A stretch of 40,688 nucleotides of DNA from Chryseobacterium viscerum (GTDB lineage Bacteria; Bacteroidota; Bacteroidia; Flavobacteriales; Weeksellaceae). Positions 31,707 through 40,559 of the stretch are shown here, in pieces. A program made the position numbers and the translations under genes. Below the pieces are notes generated by a model. The model did not search any database. It worked only from the letters and a program-made list of their open reading frames with translations, and was not told the DNA's origin. Position 1 is the stretch's first letter. Each line of letters begins with the position of its first letter. Where the stretch lies: assembly GCF_002899945.2 (NCBI RefSeq), contig NZ_PPEG02000016.1, positions 1-40,688 of the forward strand, read 5' to 3'.

Positions 31707-32816
31707 TTATTCTTTTTTTCCTAAATTTTTTAATGGATGTTCTTCGTGAGACCAAAGTGGAGTAAAATAAGTGTCTACCCATTCTTTCGTAACATCATTT
31801 AATGTAGCCGGGTGCCATTGTGGAGATTGGTCTTTATCTACCAATAAAGCTCTTACGCCTTCTGCAAAATCAGGATGAATGCAGCATTGACAAGACAAGT
31901 TCAGTTCGGATTGAAATACTTCCTCCAAACTTATATTTTCACCTTGCTTCAATTGTCTGAAGATGATATTAGTTGAACTTGGAGAGCCCGCTTCAAAGCT
32001 TTTAAATCCATGATTAATCCAATCATCTTTGTCAGGATGATTGACCAGTATTTCGCTGAATTCTTCTAAAGAATTAACATCTTCAAATTGTTTAATGAAG
32101 GAATGGTGTAGCTGTGCCTGTGATTCCGGAATATCTGTTTCTTTAGAGATATTTTCCAGGATAGCAGAAATGGTTTGATGATTATTTCCATTCCATTGAG
32201 CTTTTTCAAGAGCATCAAGGATGATTTCTTTTGCAGAAGACGGCATGTAATAATCTGCCAATCCCAGAAACTTACAGTCTGCACCGTCTAATCTTGCTCC
32301 AGTTAATCCTAAATAAATTCCATAGGCGGAGGGCATTTTATTTAAAAACCAGGTTCCCCCTACATCCGGATACAAACCAATGGTGATTTCCGGCATTGCC
32401 AGTTTGCTTCTTTCTGTAACAATCCGGTGTGATGCCCCGACCATAATTCCGATTCCGCCCCCCATAACAATTCCGTGTCCCCAAACGATGATCGGCTTCG
32501 GATACGTATGAATGGTATAATCTACCTGATATTCTTTTGAAAAGAAATCAAAACATTGCTGAGGTACTTTTGTTCCATCATTGCTTTGTTGTTCAATAAT
32601 AGCATCGTGCAACTTTCTTACATCTCCTCCGGCGCAGAGGGCTTTTTCACCTGCTCCCTGGATGAATAAGCAGGCTACTTCATCGGATGTTTTCCAGTCT
32701 TCCAAAACGGTTTTCAGTTCTTCGATCATTTCTAATGAAAGAGAATTGAGTGTTTTTTCGGAATTCAGGGTAATAATCCCGACTTTATTTTTTATTTCTG
32801 TTAGTATTAAGCTCAT
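31707..32816 (-). CDS. 3-hydroxyisobutyryl-CoA hydrolase (enoyl-CoA hydratase/isomerase family)
   Basis: The protein has 369 residues, longer than a crotonase and typical of HIBCH. Motifs: CAGGDVRKL, GHGIVMGGGIGIM and AMPEITIGLYPDVGGTWFL, followed by the family's C-terminal helical region with FAEGVRALLVDKDQ-P-W. It frees 3-hydroxyisobutyrate from CoA so that MmsB can act. Without this step toxic methacrylyl-CoA would build up. Co-transcribed, 15 bp after the acyl-CoA dehydrogenase. Confidence 0.9.
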   Translation of the reverse strand: MSLILTEIKNKVGIITLNSEKTLNSLSLEMIEELKTVLEDWKTSDEVACLFIQGAGEKALCAGGDVRKLHDAIIEQQSNDGTKVPQQCFDFFSKEYQVDYTIHTYPKPIIVWGHGIVMGGGIGIMVGASHRIVTERSKLAMPEITIGLYPDVGGTWFLNKMPSAYGIYLGLTGARLDGADCKFLGLADYYMPSSAKEIILDALEKAQWNGNNHQTISAILENISKETDIPESQAQLHHSFIKQFEDVNSLEEFSEILVNHPDKDDWINHGFKSFEAGSPSSTNIIFRQLKQGENISLEEVFQSELNLSCQCCIHPDFAEGVRALLVDKDQSPQWHPATLNDVTKEWVDTYFTPLWSHEEHPLKNLGKKE

Positions 32817-32831
32817 TTTTAATCTTTTGAA

Positions 32832-33992
32832 TTAACGGATTTGTGATATTTCCCCTTCTTCTAAAATCTTTCTTGAAATTACCAGTTTCATAATTTCATT
32901 GGTTCCTTCTACCACCTGATGAATTCTGGCGTCACGCATAAGGCGTTCTACCGGGAAATCCTGGGTACATCCATATCCACCCAATATTTGCAAGGCTTCA
33001 TTACAGATATTAAAGCACATATCGGTGGCCAGACGTTTTGCCATGGCACAGTAAGTCGTGGCATTGGGATCTTTGGAATCTAATTTGAAAGCTGCTAAAT
33101 GGACCATTTGTCGGGCGGCAACCAGTTCTGTTGCCATATCAGCGATCTTAAATTGCATCGACTGAAATTGTGCCAGTGATTTTCCGAACTGCAGTCTTTC
33201 ATGCATATATTTTCGGGCCTGATTGATCGCTCCCTGTGCTGCTCCTACAGAACACGTTCCGATATTAATACGTCCGCCGTCCAAACCTTTCAATGCTATT
33301 TTAAATCCTTGTCCCAATTCACCTAAAAGGTTTTTTTCATCCACTTTCACGTGATCAAAGAAAACAAATCGGGTAGGCTGAGTGTTCCACCCCAGTTTCT
33401 TCTCTTTCTCACCGAAACTGATCCCTTCAGTATCAGCATGTACAACAAAAGCACTGATCCCTTTAGACCCGGAATCTCCTGTACGGGCCATGACAATAAG
33501 TATATCACTTTCACCTGCTCCGGAAATAAATGCTTTAGTCCCGTTGATGATATAGTTGTTATCTGCTTTTACGGCGTTTGTTTTTAAGGCTGCCGCATCT
33601 GAACCTGAACCCGGTTCTGTAAGGCAATAGGAACCTAATAATTTTCCTGAAGCCAACCCCGGGCAAAGTTGCTTTCTGATCTCATCATTTCCAAATTCAT
33701 CAATCATCCATGAGACCATATTGTGTATCGTAATGTAGGCGGTAGTGGAAGGGCAGGCTGCTGCCAGTTCTTCAAATATAATGGTTGCGTCTAATCGTGA
33801 TAATCCCAAACCTTCTGCATCTTCACTGGTGTAAACACCACAAAAACCTAATGCTCCGGCTTTGGCAATCGCTTCTCTTGGGAATATCTTTTGAGCATCC
33901 CATTCCGAAGCATAAGGTGCCAGTTCTTTTTCAGCAAATTTTCTTGCTGCGTCCTGAAACGCCAGTTGATCTTCATTTAGGTTAAATTCCAT
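32832..33992 (-). CDS. Acyl-CoA dehydrogenase, probable isobutyryl-CoA dehydrogenase
   Basis: The protein has 386 residues, the normal ACAD length, and FAD-dependent. Family motifs: YCLTEPGSGSDAAALKT (about 130-146), QILGGYGCTQDFPVERLMRD and VVEGTNEIMKL with the Glu expected near 370 as catalytic base. Context between MmsA and HIBCH makes isobutyryl-CoA the likeliest substrate, giving methacrylyl-CoA; short branched-chain acyl-CoA is the alternative. It starts 6 bp after the mmsA stop. Confidence 0.9.
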   Translation of the reverse strand: MEFNLNEDQLAFQDAARKFAEKELAPYASEWDAQKIFPREAIAKAGALGFCGVYTSEDAEGLGLSRLDATIIFEELAAACPSTTAYITIHNMVSWMIDEFGNDEIRKQLCPGLASGKLLGSYCLTEPGSGSDAAALKTNAVKADNNYIINGTKAFISGAGESDILIVMARTGDSGSKGISAFVVHADTEGISFGEKEKKLGWNTQPTRFVFFDHVKVDEKNLLGELGQGFKIALKGLDGGRINIGTCSVGAAQGAINQARKYMHERLQFGKSLAQFQSMQFKIADMATELVAARQMVHLAAFKLDSKDPNATTYCAMAKRLATDMCFNICNEALQILGGYGCTQDFPVERLMRDARIHQVVEGTNEIMKLVISRKILEEGEISQIR

Positions 33993-33998
33993 GGAAAA

Positions 33999-35495
33999 TT
34001 ATTTTAAACTGATCGTCATATTCAAATCGCCTGCAGGGATATCTTCTTCAAACCAACGCGCTGTAATGGTTTTGGTTTCCGTATAAAAACGAACGCCTTG
34101 TTTTCCGTAAGAATGCAGGTCACCAAAGAAAGATTTTCTCCATCCTGTAAAAGAGAAAAACGGTAATGGAACAGGAATCGGAAGGTTTACCCCAATTTGT
34201 CCCACTTCAATTTCGTGCTGAAATTTTCGTGCTGCCGCTCCTGAATTCGTGAAAATGGAAGTTCCGTTTCCGTAAGGGTTTGCATTGATTATTTTAATGG
34301 CTTCGTCTAATGTTTCCGCCTTTAACAGTAATAAAGCAGGTCCGAAAATCTCTTCTTTATAAATGTCCATATCTGTTGATACGTTATTGAACAACGTTGC
34401 ACCTACAAAATATCCGTTCTCGTAACCTTCTACTTTACAATCACTGCCATCCAGTAATACTTCGGCACCCTGATCATAAGCACTTTGTATCAATCTTAAA
34501 ACTTTATCTTTTGACTGTTTATTGATCAGTGGACCAAATGCTGCAGATTCATCAGACCAGACTCCCGGTTTAATGGTGCTTAGAGCTTTTTTGATATCAT
34601 CTACCCAATTTTGTGCTTCCCCTACCAAAACAGCCACACTGATTGCCATACAACGCTGTCCGGCTGCCCCGCAGGAAGCTCCTACCAGGTTGTTAATGAC
34701 CTGTTCTTTATTGGCATCCGGCATGACTACCATGTGATTTTTTGCTCCGCCAAAAGCCTGAACTCTTTTCAGGTTATCTGTCCCTGTACGATAAACATGT
34801 TCTGCAACAGGAACGGAACCCACAAACGAAATAGCTTTGATTTCCGGATGGTTCAGAATATGATTTACCTGATCTTTTGATCCGTGAACAATATTCAATA
34901 CGCCTTTAGGAAAACCTGCCTGTAAAAATAATTCTGCCATTTTCATTGAGGTCATAGGGGTTTGCTCAGAAGGTTTCAGGATAAAGGTATTTCCGCATGC
35001 AATGGCCATAGGGAACATCCATAAAGGGATCATTGCCGGAAAGTTGAAAGGGGTAATTCCTGCACAAACACCCAGTGGCTGGATATAGCTGTAGGTATCA
35101 ACACCTCTTGCAACATTTTCTACCGTTTCTCCCATCATGAGCGTCGGAATATTGCAGGCATGTTCTACGACTTCAATTCCGCGCCATACATCTCCCATTG
35201 CATCAGGAAAAGTTTTTCCGTTTTCTTTGGACAGGATTTCGGCAATTTCTTTTTGATTTTCCTTTAAAAGCTGCTGGTATTTTAAAAAGAACCTTGCTCT
35301 TTCCGGAGTCGCAATCTCTTTCCATATTTTGAAGGCTTCTTTGGCTGCTTCTATGGCTTGGTCTATTTCAGACAGTTCAGTCAGGGGGACTTCTGCAAGA
35401 ATTTCCTGTGTAGCAGGGTTTTCTACGGGAAGATAGTCTGTAGCTTTACTTTCTATAAAATCCCCGTTGATTAATATTTTTACTTTTTGTGACAT
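33999..35495 (-). CDS. mmsA: CoA-acylating methylmalonate-semialdehyde dehydrogenase
   Basis: The protein has 498 residues from ATG 35495 (MSQKVKILINGDF); the longer frame to 35549 runs through a hairpin and is not used. ALDH fold with NFPAMIPLWMFPMA, GSVPVAEHVYRTG, the catalytic Cys in GAAGQRCMAIS and EEIFGPALLLL. It converts methylmalonate semialdehyde with CoA and NAD to propionyl-CoA and CO2, linking valine breakdown to the methylcitrate genes upstream in the operon. A 64-bp gap with alternative hairpins separates it from prpD. Confidence 0.93.
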   Translation of the reverse strand: MSQKVKILINGDFIESKATDYLPVENPATQEILAEVPLTELSEIDQAIEAAKEAFKIWKEIATPERARFFLKYQQLLKENQKEIAEILSKENGKTFPDAMGDVWRGIEVVEHACNIPTLMMGETVENVARGVDTYSYIQPLGVCAGITPFNFPAMIPLWMFPMAIACGNTFILKPSEQTPMTSMKMAELFLQAGFPKGVLNIVHGSKDQVNHILNHPEIKAISFVGSVPVAEHVYRTGTDNLKRVQAFGGAKNHMVVMPDANKEQVINNLVGASCGAAGQRCMAISVAVLVGEAQNWVDDIKKALSTIKPGVWSDESAAFGPLINKQSKDKVLRLIQSAYDQGAEVLLDGSDCKVEGYENGYFVGATLFNNVSTDMDIYKEEIFGPALLLLKAETLDEAIKIINANPYGNGTSIFTNSGAAARKFQHEIEVGQIGVNLPIPVPLPFFSFTGWRKSFFGDLHSYGKQGVRFYTETKTITARWFEEDIPAGDLNMTISLK

Positions 35496-35505
35496 GTTTT
35501 TTAAA

Positions 35506-35549
35506 TTGAGAGTGAAAAGCTGAGAGTGAATTTTCATTTTCACTCTCAA
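35506..35549 (-). promoter_or_regulatory. Intercistronic alternative hairpins between prpD and mmsA
   Basis: A perfect 13-bp inverted repeat, TTGAGAGTGAAAA (35506-35518) and TTTTCACTCTCAA (35537-35549). A second copy of TGAGAGTGAA at 35521-35530 can also pair with TTCACTCTCA (35539-35548). Two arms therefore compete for one partner. It could affect mRNA processing, stability or the ratio of upstream to downstream proteins. A dispersed intergenic repeat is also possible. Confidence 0.7.
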
Positions 35550-35559
35550 CTTTTTATTA

Positions 35560-37011
35560 TTAAATTACCAGTAAGTCAACAAACTCGTTGACATCGAGAT
35601 TCACCAGGGTGTCATATTCTAATGAGTTTTCTAGTACAATTCTCTGTTGTTTTTCAGGGAATATTCTGGCAAGATTTACTTTATATTTCTTGATCAATTC
35701 CGGAATACCTTCATCTCTTCTGCGTTTGTGGCCAATTGGGTATTCTACAACGATTTCGTCTAAAACAGTTCCGTCGTTTAGCTCTACAGTTAAAGCATTG
35801 GCAATAGAACGTTTTTCAGGATCATGATAATCTGTGGTGAACTGTACGTCTTCTACACACTCAATTTTATCACGAAGAATGTCGATTCTTGGATCTGATG
35901 CTACGTTATCTTCATAATCAGCTGCTGTCAATCTTCCGAAAATCAAAGGAACTGCCAGCATGTACTGAATAGCATGGTCACGGTCAGCAGGATTGTTCAA
36001 TGGTCCTTTTTTATCAATGATGCGGATGCAGGCTTCGTGGGTACGGACTGTTATTTTTTTGATGTCTTCAGATGATTTTCCTGATTCTTTTAATTGGTGA
36101 TGTAAAGTCATTGCAGCTTCTACAGCCGTTTGGGAATGGAATTCTGCAGGGAAAGAAATTTTAAACAATACATTTTCCATTACATAAGAACCATAATCTC
36201 TCTGGAATTTGAATTCATTTCCTTTGAAAGACACATCATAGAAACCCCATGTTTTGGCAGTCAGTACAGATGGGTAGCCCATTTCGCCTGTTTTAGCAAT
36301 TAATGCCAAACGTACAGCTCTTGATGTGGCATCTCCGGCAGCCCATGATTTACGACTTCCTGTATTGGGAGCATGACGATATGTTCTTAAAGATTGTCCG
36401 TCAACAAATGCTAATGAAACGGCATTGATCAACTCATCACGGGTCAAACCAATTAACTTTCCGACAACGGCAGTAGATGCTAATTTTACCAATAATACAT
36501 GGTCTAACCCTACTTTGTTGAATGAATTTTCTAATGCGATAACTCCCTGAATCTCATGAGCCATAATCATAGCCTCCAAAACCTGTTTCATTTTTAAAGG
36601 AGACTTTCCTTCTGCAATATTTGTTCTTGAAAGCCAGTCAGCTGTCGCTAAAATTCCTCCCAGGTTATCTGAAGGGTGTCCCCATTCGGCAGCTAACCAG
36701 GTATCATTGAAATCCAGCCAACGGATAATAGCACCGATGTTAAAAGCTGCCTGTACGGGATCTAACTGAAATTGTGTACCCGGAACTTTAGCACCATTCG
36801 GAACTACTGTTCCTTTTACAATAGGTCCTAAAAGCTTAGTACATGCTGGATAAGTCAACGCTTCCAATCCGCATCCGATGGTATCTAATAAACAATAATG
36901 AGCTGTTTTCCAGGCTAATTCATTTTTAATTTCATAGTTTAATACATAGTCTGCAATATCTACTAATACCTGATCTGGTTGTGGTCTTTCGTTTGAAATG
37001 TGTGATGACAT
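35560..37011 (-). CDS. prpD: 2-methylcitrate dehydratase (MmgE/PrpD family)
   Basis: The protein has 483 residues, normal for PrpD. Typical segments: HYCLLDTIGCGLEAL, WLDFNDTWLAAEWGHPSDN (catalytic-domain signature), KSWAAGDATSRAVRLAL and SFPAEFHSQTAVEAA. It dehydrates 2-methylcitrate to 2-methyl-cis-aconitate in the cytoplasm, and a housekeeping aconitase would rehydrate it to 2-methylisocitrate because no acnD is seen nearby. Second reaction of the cycle; 38 bp after prpC. Confidence 0.92.
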   Translation of the reverse strand: MSSHISNERPQPDQVLVDIADYVLNYEIKNELAWKTAHYCLLDTIGCGLEALTYPACTKLLGPIVKGTVVPNGAKVPGTQFQLDPVQAAFNIGAIIRWLDFNDTWLAAEWGHPSDNLGGILATADWLSRTNIAEGKSPLKMKQVLEAMIMAHEIQGVIALENSFNKVGLDHVLLVKLASTAVVGKLIGLTRDELINAVSLAFVDGQSLRTYRHAPNTGSRKSWAAGDATSRAVRLALIAKTGEMGYPSVLTAKTWGFYDVSFKGNEFKFQRDYGSYVMENVLFKISFPAEFHSQTAVEAAMTLHHQLKESGKSSEDIKKITVRTHEACIRIIDKKGPLNNPADRDHAIQYMLAVPLIFGRLTAADYEDNVASDPRIDILRDKIECVEDVQFTTDYHDPEKRSIANALTVELNDGTVLDEIVVEYPIGHKRRRDEGIPELIKKYKVNLARIFPEKQQRIVLENSLEYDTLVNLDVNEFVDLLVI

Positions 37012-37049
37012 CTTTATTTTTTAAGTTTAATTATTAATTGAATTTTTTA

Positions 37050-38201
37050 TTATCTGTTTTCGATGGAGACAAAGTCTTTATTTTCAGGACCTGTATAATT
37101 GGCGCTTGGACGGATGATTTTCCCATCCTGTCTTTGTTCAATAATGTGGGCGCTCCATCCTGTAACTCTTGAAATAACGAATAACGGCGTGAACATCAAG
37201 GTAGGAACTCCCATTTGGTGATAAGATACTGCGGAGAACCAATCTAGATTAGGGAACATTTTCTTTTCTTCCCACATGACACTTTCCAACCTTTCAGCGA
37301 TGTTGTATAACAGCATATCTCCGGCTTCTTCGGAAAGTTCTTTGGCTACTTTTTTTATGACTACATTTCTTGGATCTGATATTGTGTAAACAGGGTGCCC
37401 AAATCCAATAATGACTTCTTTGTTGGCAATACGTTTTCTGATATCTTCTTCAGCTTCATCAGGAGAATGATAACGGCTTTGTATTTCAAAAGCCACTTCA
37501 TTGGCTCCTCCATGTTTTGGACCTCTTAAAGCTCCGATAGCACCTGTGATACAGGAATAGAAATCTGAAGATGTACCAGCAATAACACGGGCCGTGAAAG
37601 TAGAAGCGTTAAACTCATGTTCAGCATACAGATTAAGAGATATCTCCATTGCTTTTATCCATGAATCAGGAGCTTTTTTGCCATGTAACAAATGAAGGAA
37701 ATGTCCACCGATAGTATCGTCATCAGTCTCAACATCAATCTCTTTACCATTGTGGGTATAGTGATACCAATATAACAGTCCGGAACTGAATGATGCTAAT
37801 AATTTATCAGCAATATCTCTTGCTCCTGCGACATTATGGTCATCTTTTTCAGGCTGAATACTCCCAACCGCTGAAACCATTGAACGCATAACATCCATTG
37901 GGTGCGCCGCTGCCGGAATACTTTTTAAGATATTTCTTACAGAATGAGGAAGACCTCTCAAAGATTTTAATTTGGCTTTATAGTTTTTCAACTGTGCTTC
38001 GGTAGGTAACTGACCATAAATAAGAAGGTAAGCCACCTCTTCAAATTGTGTTTTTTCTGCAAGATCCAAAATATCGTAACCTCTGTAATGAAGGTCATTT
38101 CCGCTTTTCCCGACACTGCAAAGAGCGGTATTGCCTGCTGTAACCCCGGAAAGAGCTACACTTTTTTTAGGTTTAAATGTTGGTTCGCTATTCGTTGACA
38201 T
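37050..38201 (-). CDS. prpC: 2-methylcitrate synthase / citrate synthase
   Basis: The protein has 383 residues. Citrate synthase fold with HEFNASTFTARV, GALRGPKHGGANE (catalytic His) and IGFGHPVYTISDPR (second catalytic His region), and the final Asp segment LDWFSAVSYHQMG. The short length and IGFGHPVY version are characteristic of PrpC rather than GltA. It condenses propionyl-CoA with oxaloacetate. Its first codons overlap the end of prpB by 14 bp. Confidence 0.92.
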   Translation of the reverse strand: MSTNSEPTFKPKKSVALSGVTAGNTALCSVGKSGNDLHYRGYDILDLAEKTQFEEVAYLLIYGQLPTEAQLKNYKAKLKSLRGLPHSVRNILKSIPAAAHPMDVMRSMVSAVGSIQPEKDDHNVAGARDIADKLLASFSSGLLYWYHYTHNGKEIDVETDDDTIGGHFLHLLHGKKAPDSWIKAMEISLNLYAEHEFNASTFTARVIAGTSSDFYSCITGAIGALRGPKHGGANEVAFEIQSRYHSPDEAEEDIRKRIANKEVIIGFGHPVYTISDPRNVVIKKVAKELSEEAGDMLLYNIAERLESVMWEEKKMFPNLDWFSAVSYHQMGVPTLMFTPLFVISRVTGWSAHIIEQRQDGKIIRPSANYTGPENKDFVSIENR

Positions 38202-39096
38202 GAGTATTTTGTTTAAAAAGATTATCTAATTTTTGTTCATAATCGTGGTAGCCGATACTGTGGTAAAGTTCTTCTCTTGTTTGCATGGTATCCAGTACGT
38301 TGGCTTGTGTTCCGTCTTTGCGGATATGATTGTATACATTTTCTGCCGCTTTATTAGCAGCCCGGAAGGCAGAAAGAGGGTAGAGGATGAGCCCGACACC
38401 TGCGTTTTTTAGTTCTTCTACCGTGTACATTTTAATCATCCCAAATTCCGTGATATTCGCAAGCACAGGAATTCCGGTAGCATCAACAAATTTTTGATAA
38501 AAATTTAAATCGGGTACTGCTTCAGCAAAAATGAAATCTGCACCCGCTTCTTTATAGGCCACGGCTCTTTCTAAAGTTTTTTCCAGTCCTTCATTGGCAA
38601 AAGCATCTGTTCTTGCGCCGATAACAAAGCTTTCATCGGTACGGGCATCTGCAGCAGCCTTAAGACGGTCTACCATTTCTTCTTTGCTTACGATTTCTTT
38701 TCCAGGCCTATGTCCACAACGTTTTGCACCCACCTGATCTTCGATATGTACCGCCGCTGCTCCGGCTTTGATCAATGATTTAATAGTTCTGGCGACATTA
38801 AATGCGGAAGGTCCAAAACCTGTGTCGATATCTACCATAAGTGGCAAATCACAAATATTGGTAATACGCTGAACATCTATGAGCACATCATCCAGAGTGG
38901 TAATTCCTAAATCAGGAATTCCTAAAGACCCTGCTGCAACACCTCCTCCTGAAAGATAAATGGCATTAAAGCCAGCCTGCTGTGCCAATAAAGCATGGTT
39001 TGCGTTAATGGCTCCAACAATCTGAAGGGGATTTTCTTTTTCCATTGCCTCCCGGAATTTCATGCCGGGAGATTTCCAATTTTCATTTTTGGTCAT
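38188..39096 (-). CDS. prpB: 2-methylisocitrate lyase
   Basis: The protein has 302 residues in the PEP mutase/isocitrate lyase superfamily. Motifs: YLSGGGVAAGSLGIPDLG, MVDIDTGFG with metal-binding Asp residues, and the active-site loop AKRCGHRPGKEIV with the catalytic Cys. It splits 2-methylisocitrate into pyruvate and succinate. It is the promoter-proximal gene of the operon. A TAACTTTG box lies about 140 bp upstream and a cobalamin riboswitch about 460 bp upstream on the same strand. Confidence 0.93.
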   Translation of the reverse strand: MTKNENWKSPGMKFREAMEKENPLQIVGAINANHALLAQQAGFNAIYLSGGGVAAGSLGIPDLGITTLDDVLIDVQRITNICDLPLMVDIDTGFGPSAFNVARTIKSLIKAGAAAVHIEDQVGAKRCGHRPGKEIVSKEEMVDRLKAAADARTDESFVIGARTDAFANEGLEKTLERAVAYKEAGADFIFAEAVPDLNFYQKFVDATGIPVLANITEFGMIKMYTVEELKNAGVGLILYPLSAFRAANKAAENVYNHIRKDGTQANVLDTMQTREELYHSIGYHDYEQKLDNLFKQNTHVNE

Positions 39097-39232
39097 TATA
39101 ATATTTTATTGTTGAGTTGAAATTTGTTTGCGAATGAGCAGAAGAGCTGTAGAAGCTTATCTTTTTAGTAAAAAAGGAAGGGTAGGAAAGTATTTTAGTA
39201 ATCTTAAAATCACATTGATATTGAGAATTTTG

Positions 39233-39240
39233 CAAAGTTA
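39233..39240 (-). promoter_or_regulatory. Possible -7 box proximal to prpB
   Basis: TAACTTTG on the minus strand fits TAnnTTTG, about 137 bp before ATG 39096. Only a T-rich word and no TTG is found at -33 spacing. If active it would give transcription independent of the riboswitch. Confidence 0.4.
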
Positions 39241-39554
39241 TTGCTGTACAGGTCTGTAAAATAGAACTGTTGTTACTGCATGAATAATTAAGATTGTTTC
39301 GGTACACCTTATAACTTTTTACATTGATTAAACCTTATAAAAAGTTCTCAGTAAACTTCGCGGTGCTTTATTAGAAAAGAAAAATTACGGAAAGGGGGAT
39401 ACGAATTTGAGCCATGGAATAATGAGAACAACCTAATGCTCACTCGTAATCCATCTCAAAAAGTAATACAGATTGACAAAACAGTTTTATCACACTATAT
39501 CCATAACGTATCATACCTGACTATAAGCTTCAAATCGCGAAAGCATCGTCAATG

Positions 39555-39728
39555 CGAAATAGGCAGGTCTCCTGACTTGTAACGGTTTTTATCATCCTTC
39601 CCATATATGAAATATACAGTGGATATCAATTGATAAAAACTTTATGTGTTACTTACAGTTGCGCGACAGTTCGTGATTTGCACACGATTCCCTTTTAATG
39701 CACACCTAAGTGTAACCAATTTCGGTTG
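39555..39728 (-). ncRNA. Cobalamin (B12) riboswitch
   Basis: On the minus strand the conserved order of class elements is present. A P2-like hairpin region is followed by GGGAATCGTGTGCAAATCAC (39692-39673), then CTGTC and GCGCAACTGTAA (about 39664-39653). CCACTG follows near 39620, then GGGAAGG (39602-39596) and finally the B12 box GTCAGGAGACCTGCC (39576-39562). This is the established consensus for adenosylcobalamin-type riboswitches that repress on ligand binding. The expression platform is not obvious; a GCAT/ATGC mini-hairpin follows at once. The first downstream gene on this strand is prpB. Confidence 0.92.
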
Positions 39729-39983
39729 ATAAAGAAGGTTTTAAGAACTCCTTGGTGGTAAATATAGGTATTTTATAATAACGAAAAAGATATTTTATGT
39801 AATCAATAATTGTTTTGATTTAATGTGCTGATAGCGTTGTTGTTATGGAGTTTATTTATGAGATAAATGGATTAATTATATTGTTAAATTGATATAAAAG
39901 ATGACCGGAAAATTAAAGATAGTTAATAAATTTGTTATTCTTTTTTCATTTTACTAATTTTATTAACTAGACATAATTGACCA

Positions 39984-40550
39984 ATGATAGACATTATAGA
40001 ATTTAAAAAAAACTTAGGTTTGGGAGAGATTCCTGTAGAACTTGAGAAACTGATCTATTTCCAGAATACTATTTCCTCGTTTGGAAATTATTCACAAGAT
40101 TTTGGTGTTTTAATCGATAGTAAGTCCGGATTGAAAAGCTGGAGTGATGATGAAAGTTTTTTGAATAGTATGTTGCCTTTTGCTCAGGCAAATGGTTCCG
40201 GTTCATTCTATGCAATCTGGAATAACGGAACAGATCAGCCTTTAAATAAAATGCCAGTTGTTGTTTTTGGAGATGAAGGTGGTGTTCATATTGTTGCTGA
40301 AAATATTTTACAGCTTTTACATTTACTAACTTTTGATACTGAGATTTCAGTAGAGTTTGATGAAGCTTATTTTTATAAAGATGAAGATGATTATGAAGAG
40401 AGTGAAGATTTAAGTAAATATTTGACTTGGATGAAAGGAGATTATGGCTTAAGCCAGATCGAAGAACCTGATTTACTGATTAAAAACGCTCAGGCTCAAT
40501 ATAAAGAAAGTTTCGATCAATGGTTTGGGCAATATTTTACAGATAATTAA
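39984..40550 (+). CDS. SUKH/SMI1-like hypothetical protein
   Basis: The protein has 188 residues, acidic, cytoplasmic. The central pattern LPFAQANGSGSFYAIW, then PVVVFGDEGGVHIVAENILQ is typical of a group of SMI1/KNR4 (SUKH)-like proteins, many of which act as immunity proteins in contact-dependent toxin systems. The acidic stretch DEDDYEESEDL near 130-141 is also common in such proteins. No toxin gene adjoins it here. It is divergent from the riboswitch and followed at once by an IS end. The role is inferred only from family resemblance. Confidence 0.5.
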   Translation: MIDIIEFKKNLGLGEIPVELEKLIYFQNTISSFGNYSQDFGVLIDSKSGLKSWSDDESFLNSMLPFAQANGSGSFYAIWNNGTDQPLNKMPVVVFGDEGGVHIVAENILQLLHLLTFDTEISVEFDEAYFYKDEDDYEESEDLSKYLTWMKGDYGLSQIEEPDLLIKNAQAQYKESFDQWFGQYFTDN

Positions 40551-40559
40551 TTCTTGTAT

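Larger units (their letters stand above)
39097..39983 (-). other. Long regulatory intergenic region between prpB and divergent gene
   Basis: 887 bp. It contains a cobalamin riboswitch (39555-39728, minus strand), about 460 bp of further leader-like DNA, a TAACTTTG promoter box (39240-39233) and a weak AAGTT/AACTT stem followed by T residues near 39350. A 74-codon frame (39307-39083, minus) overlaps the prpB start and has low-complexity Ser/Asn composition, so I do not call it. Confidence 0.6.

Noticed and set aside
31705..31782. 26-codon extension of mmsB
   Set aside because: The Rossmann motif begins at the internal Met (MANIAFIGLG), and the extension would overlap the preceding hydrolase gene.
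35496..35549. 18-codon extension of mmsA
   Set aside because: It translates the perfect inverted repeat; the family's normal start is MSQKVKILINGDF.
39083..39307. 74-codon minus-strand frame upstream of prpB
   Set aside because: Low-complexity Ser/Asn/Thr composition, overlaps the prpB start codon, contains the TAACTTTG promoter box and resembles no protein I know.
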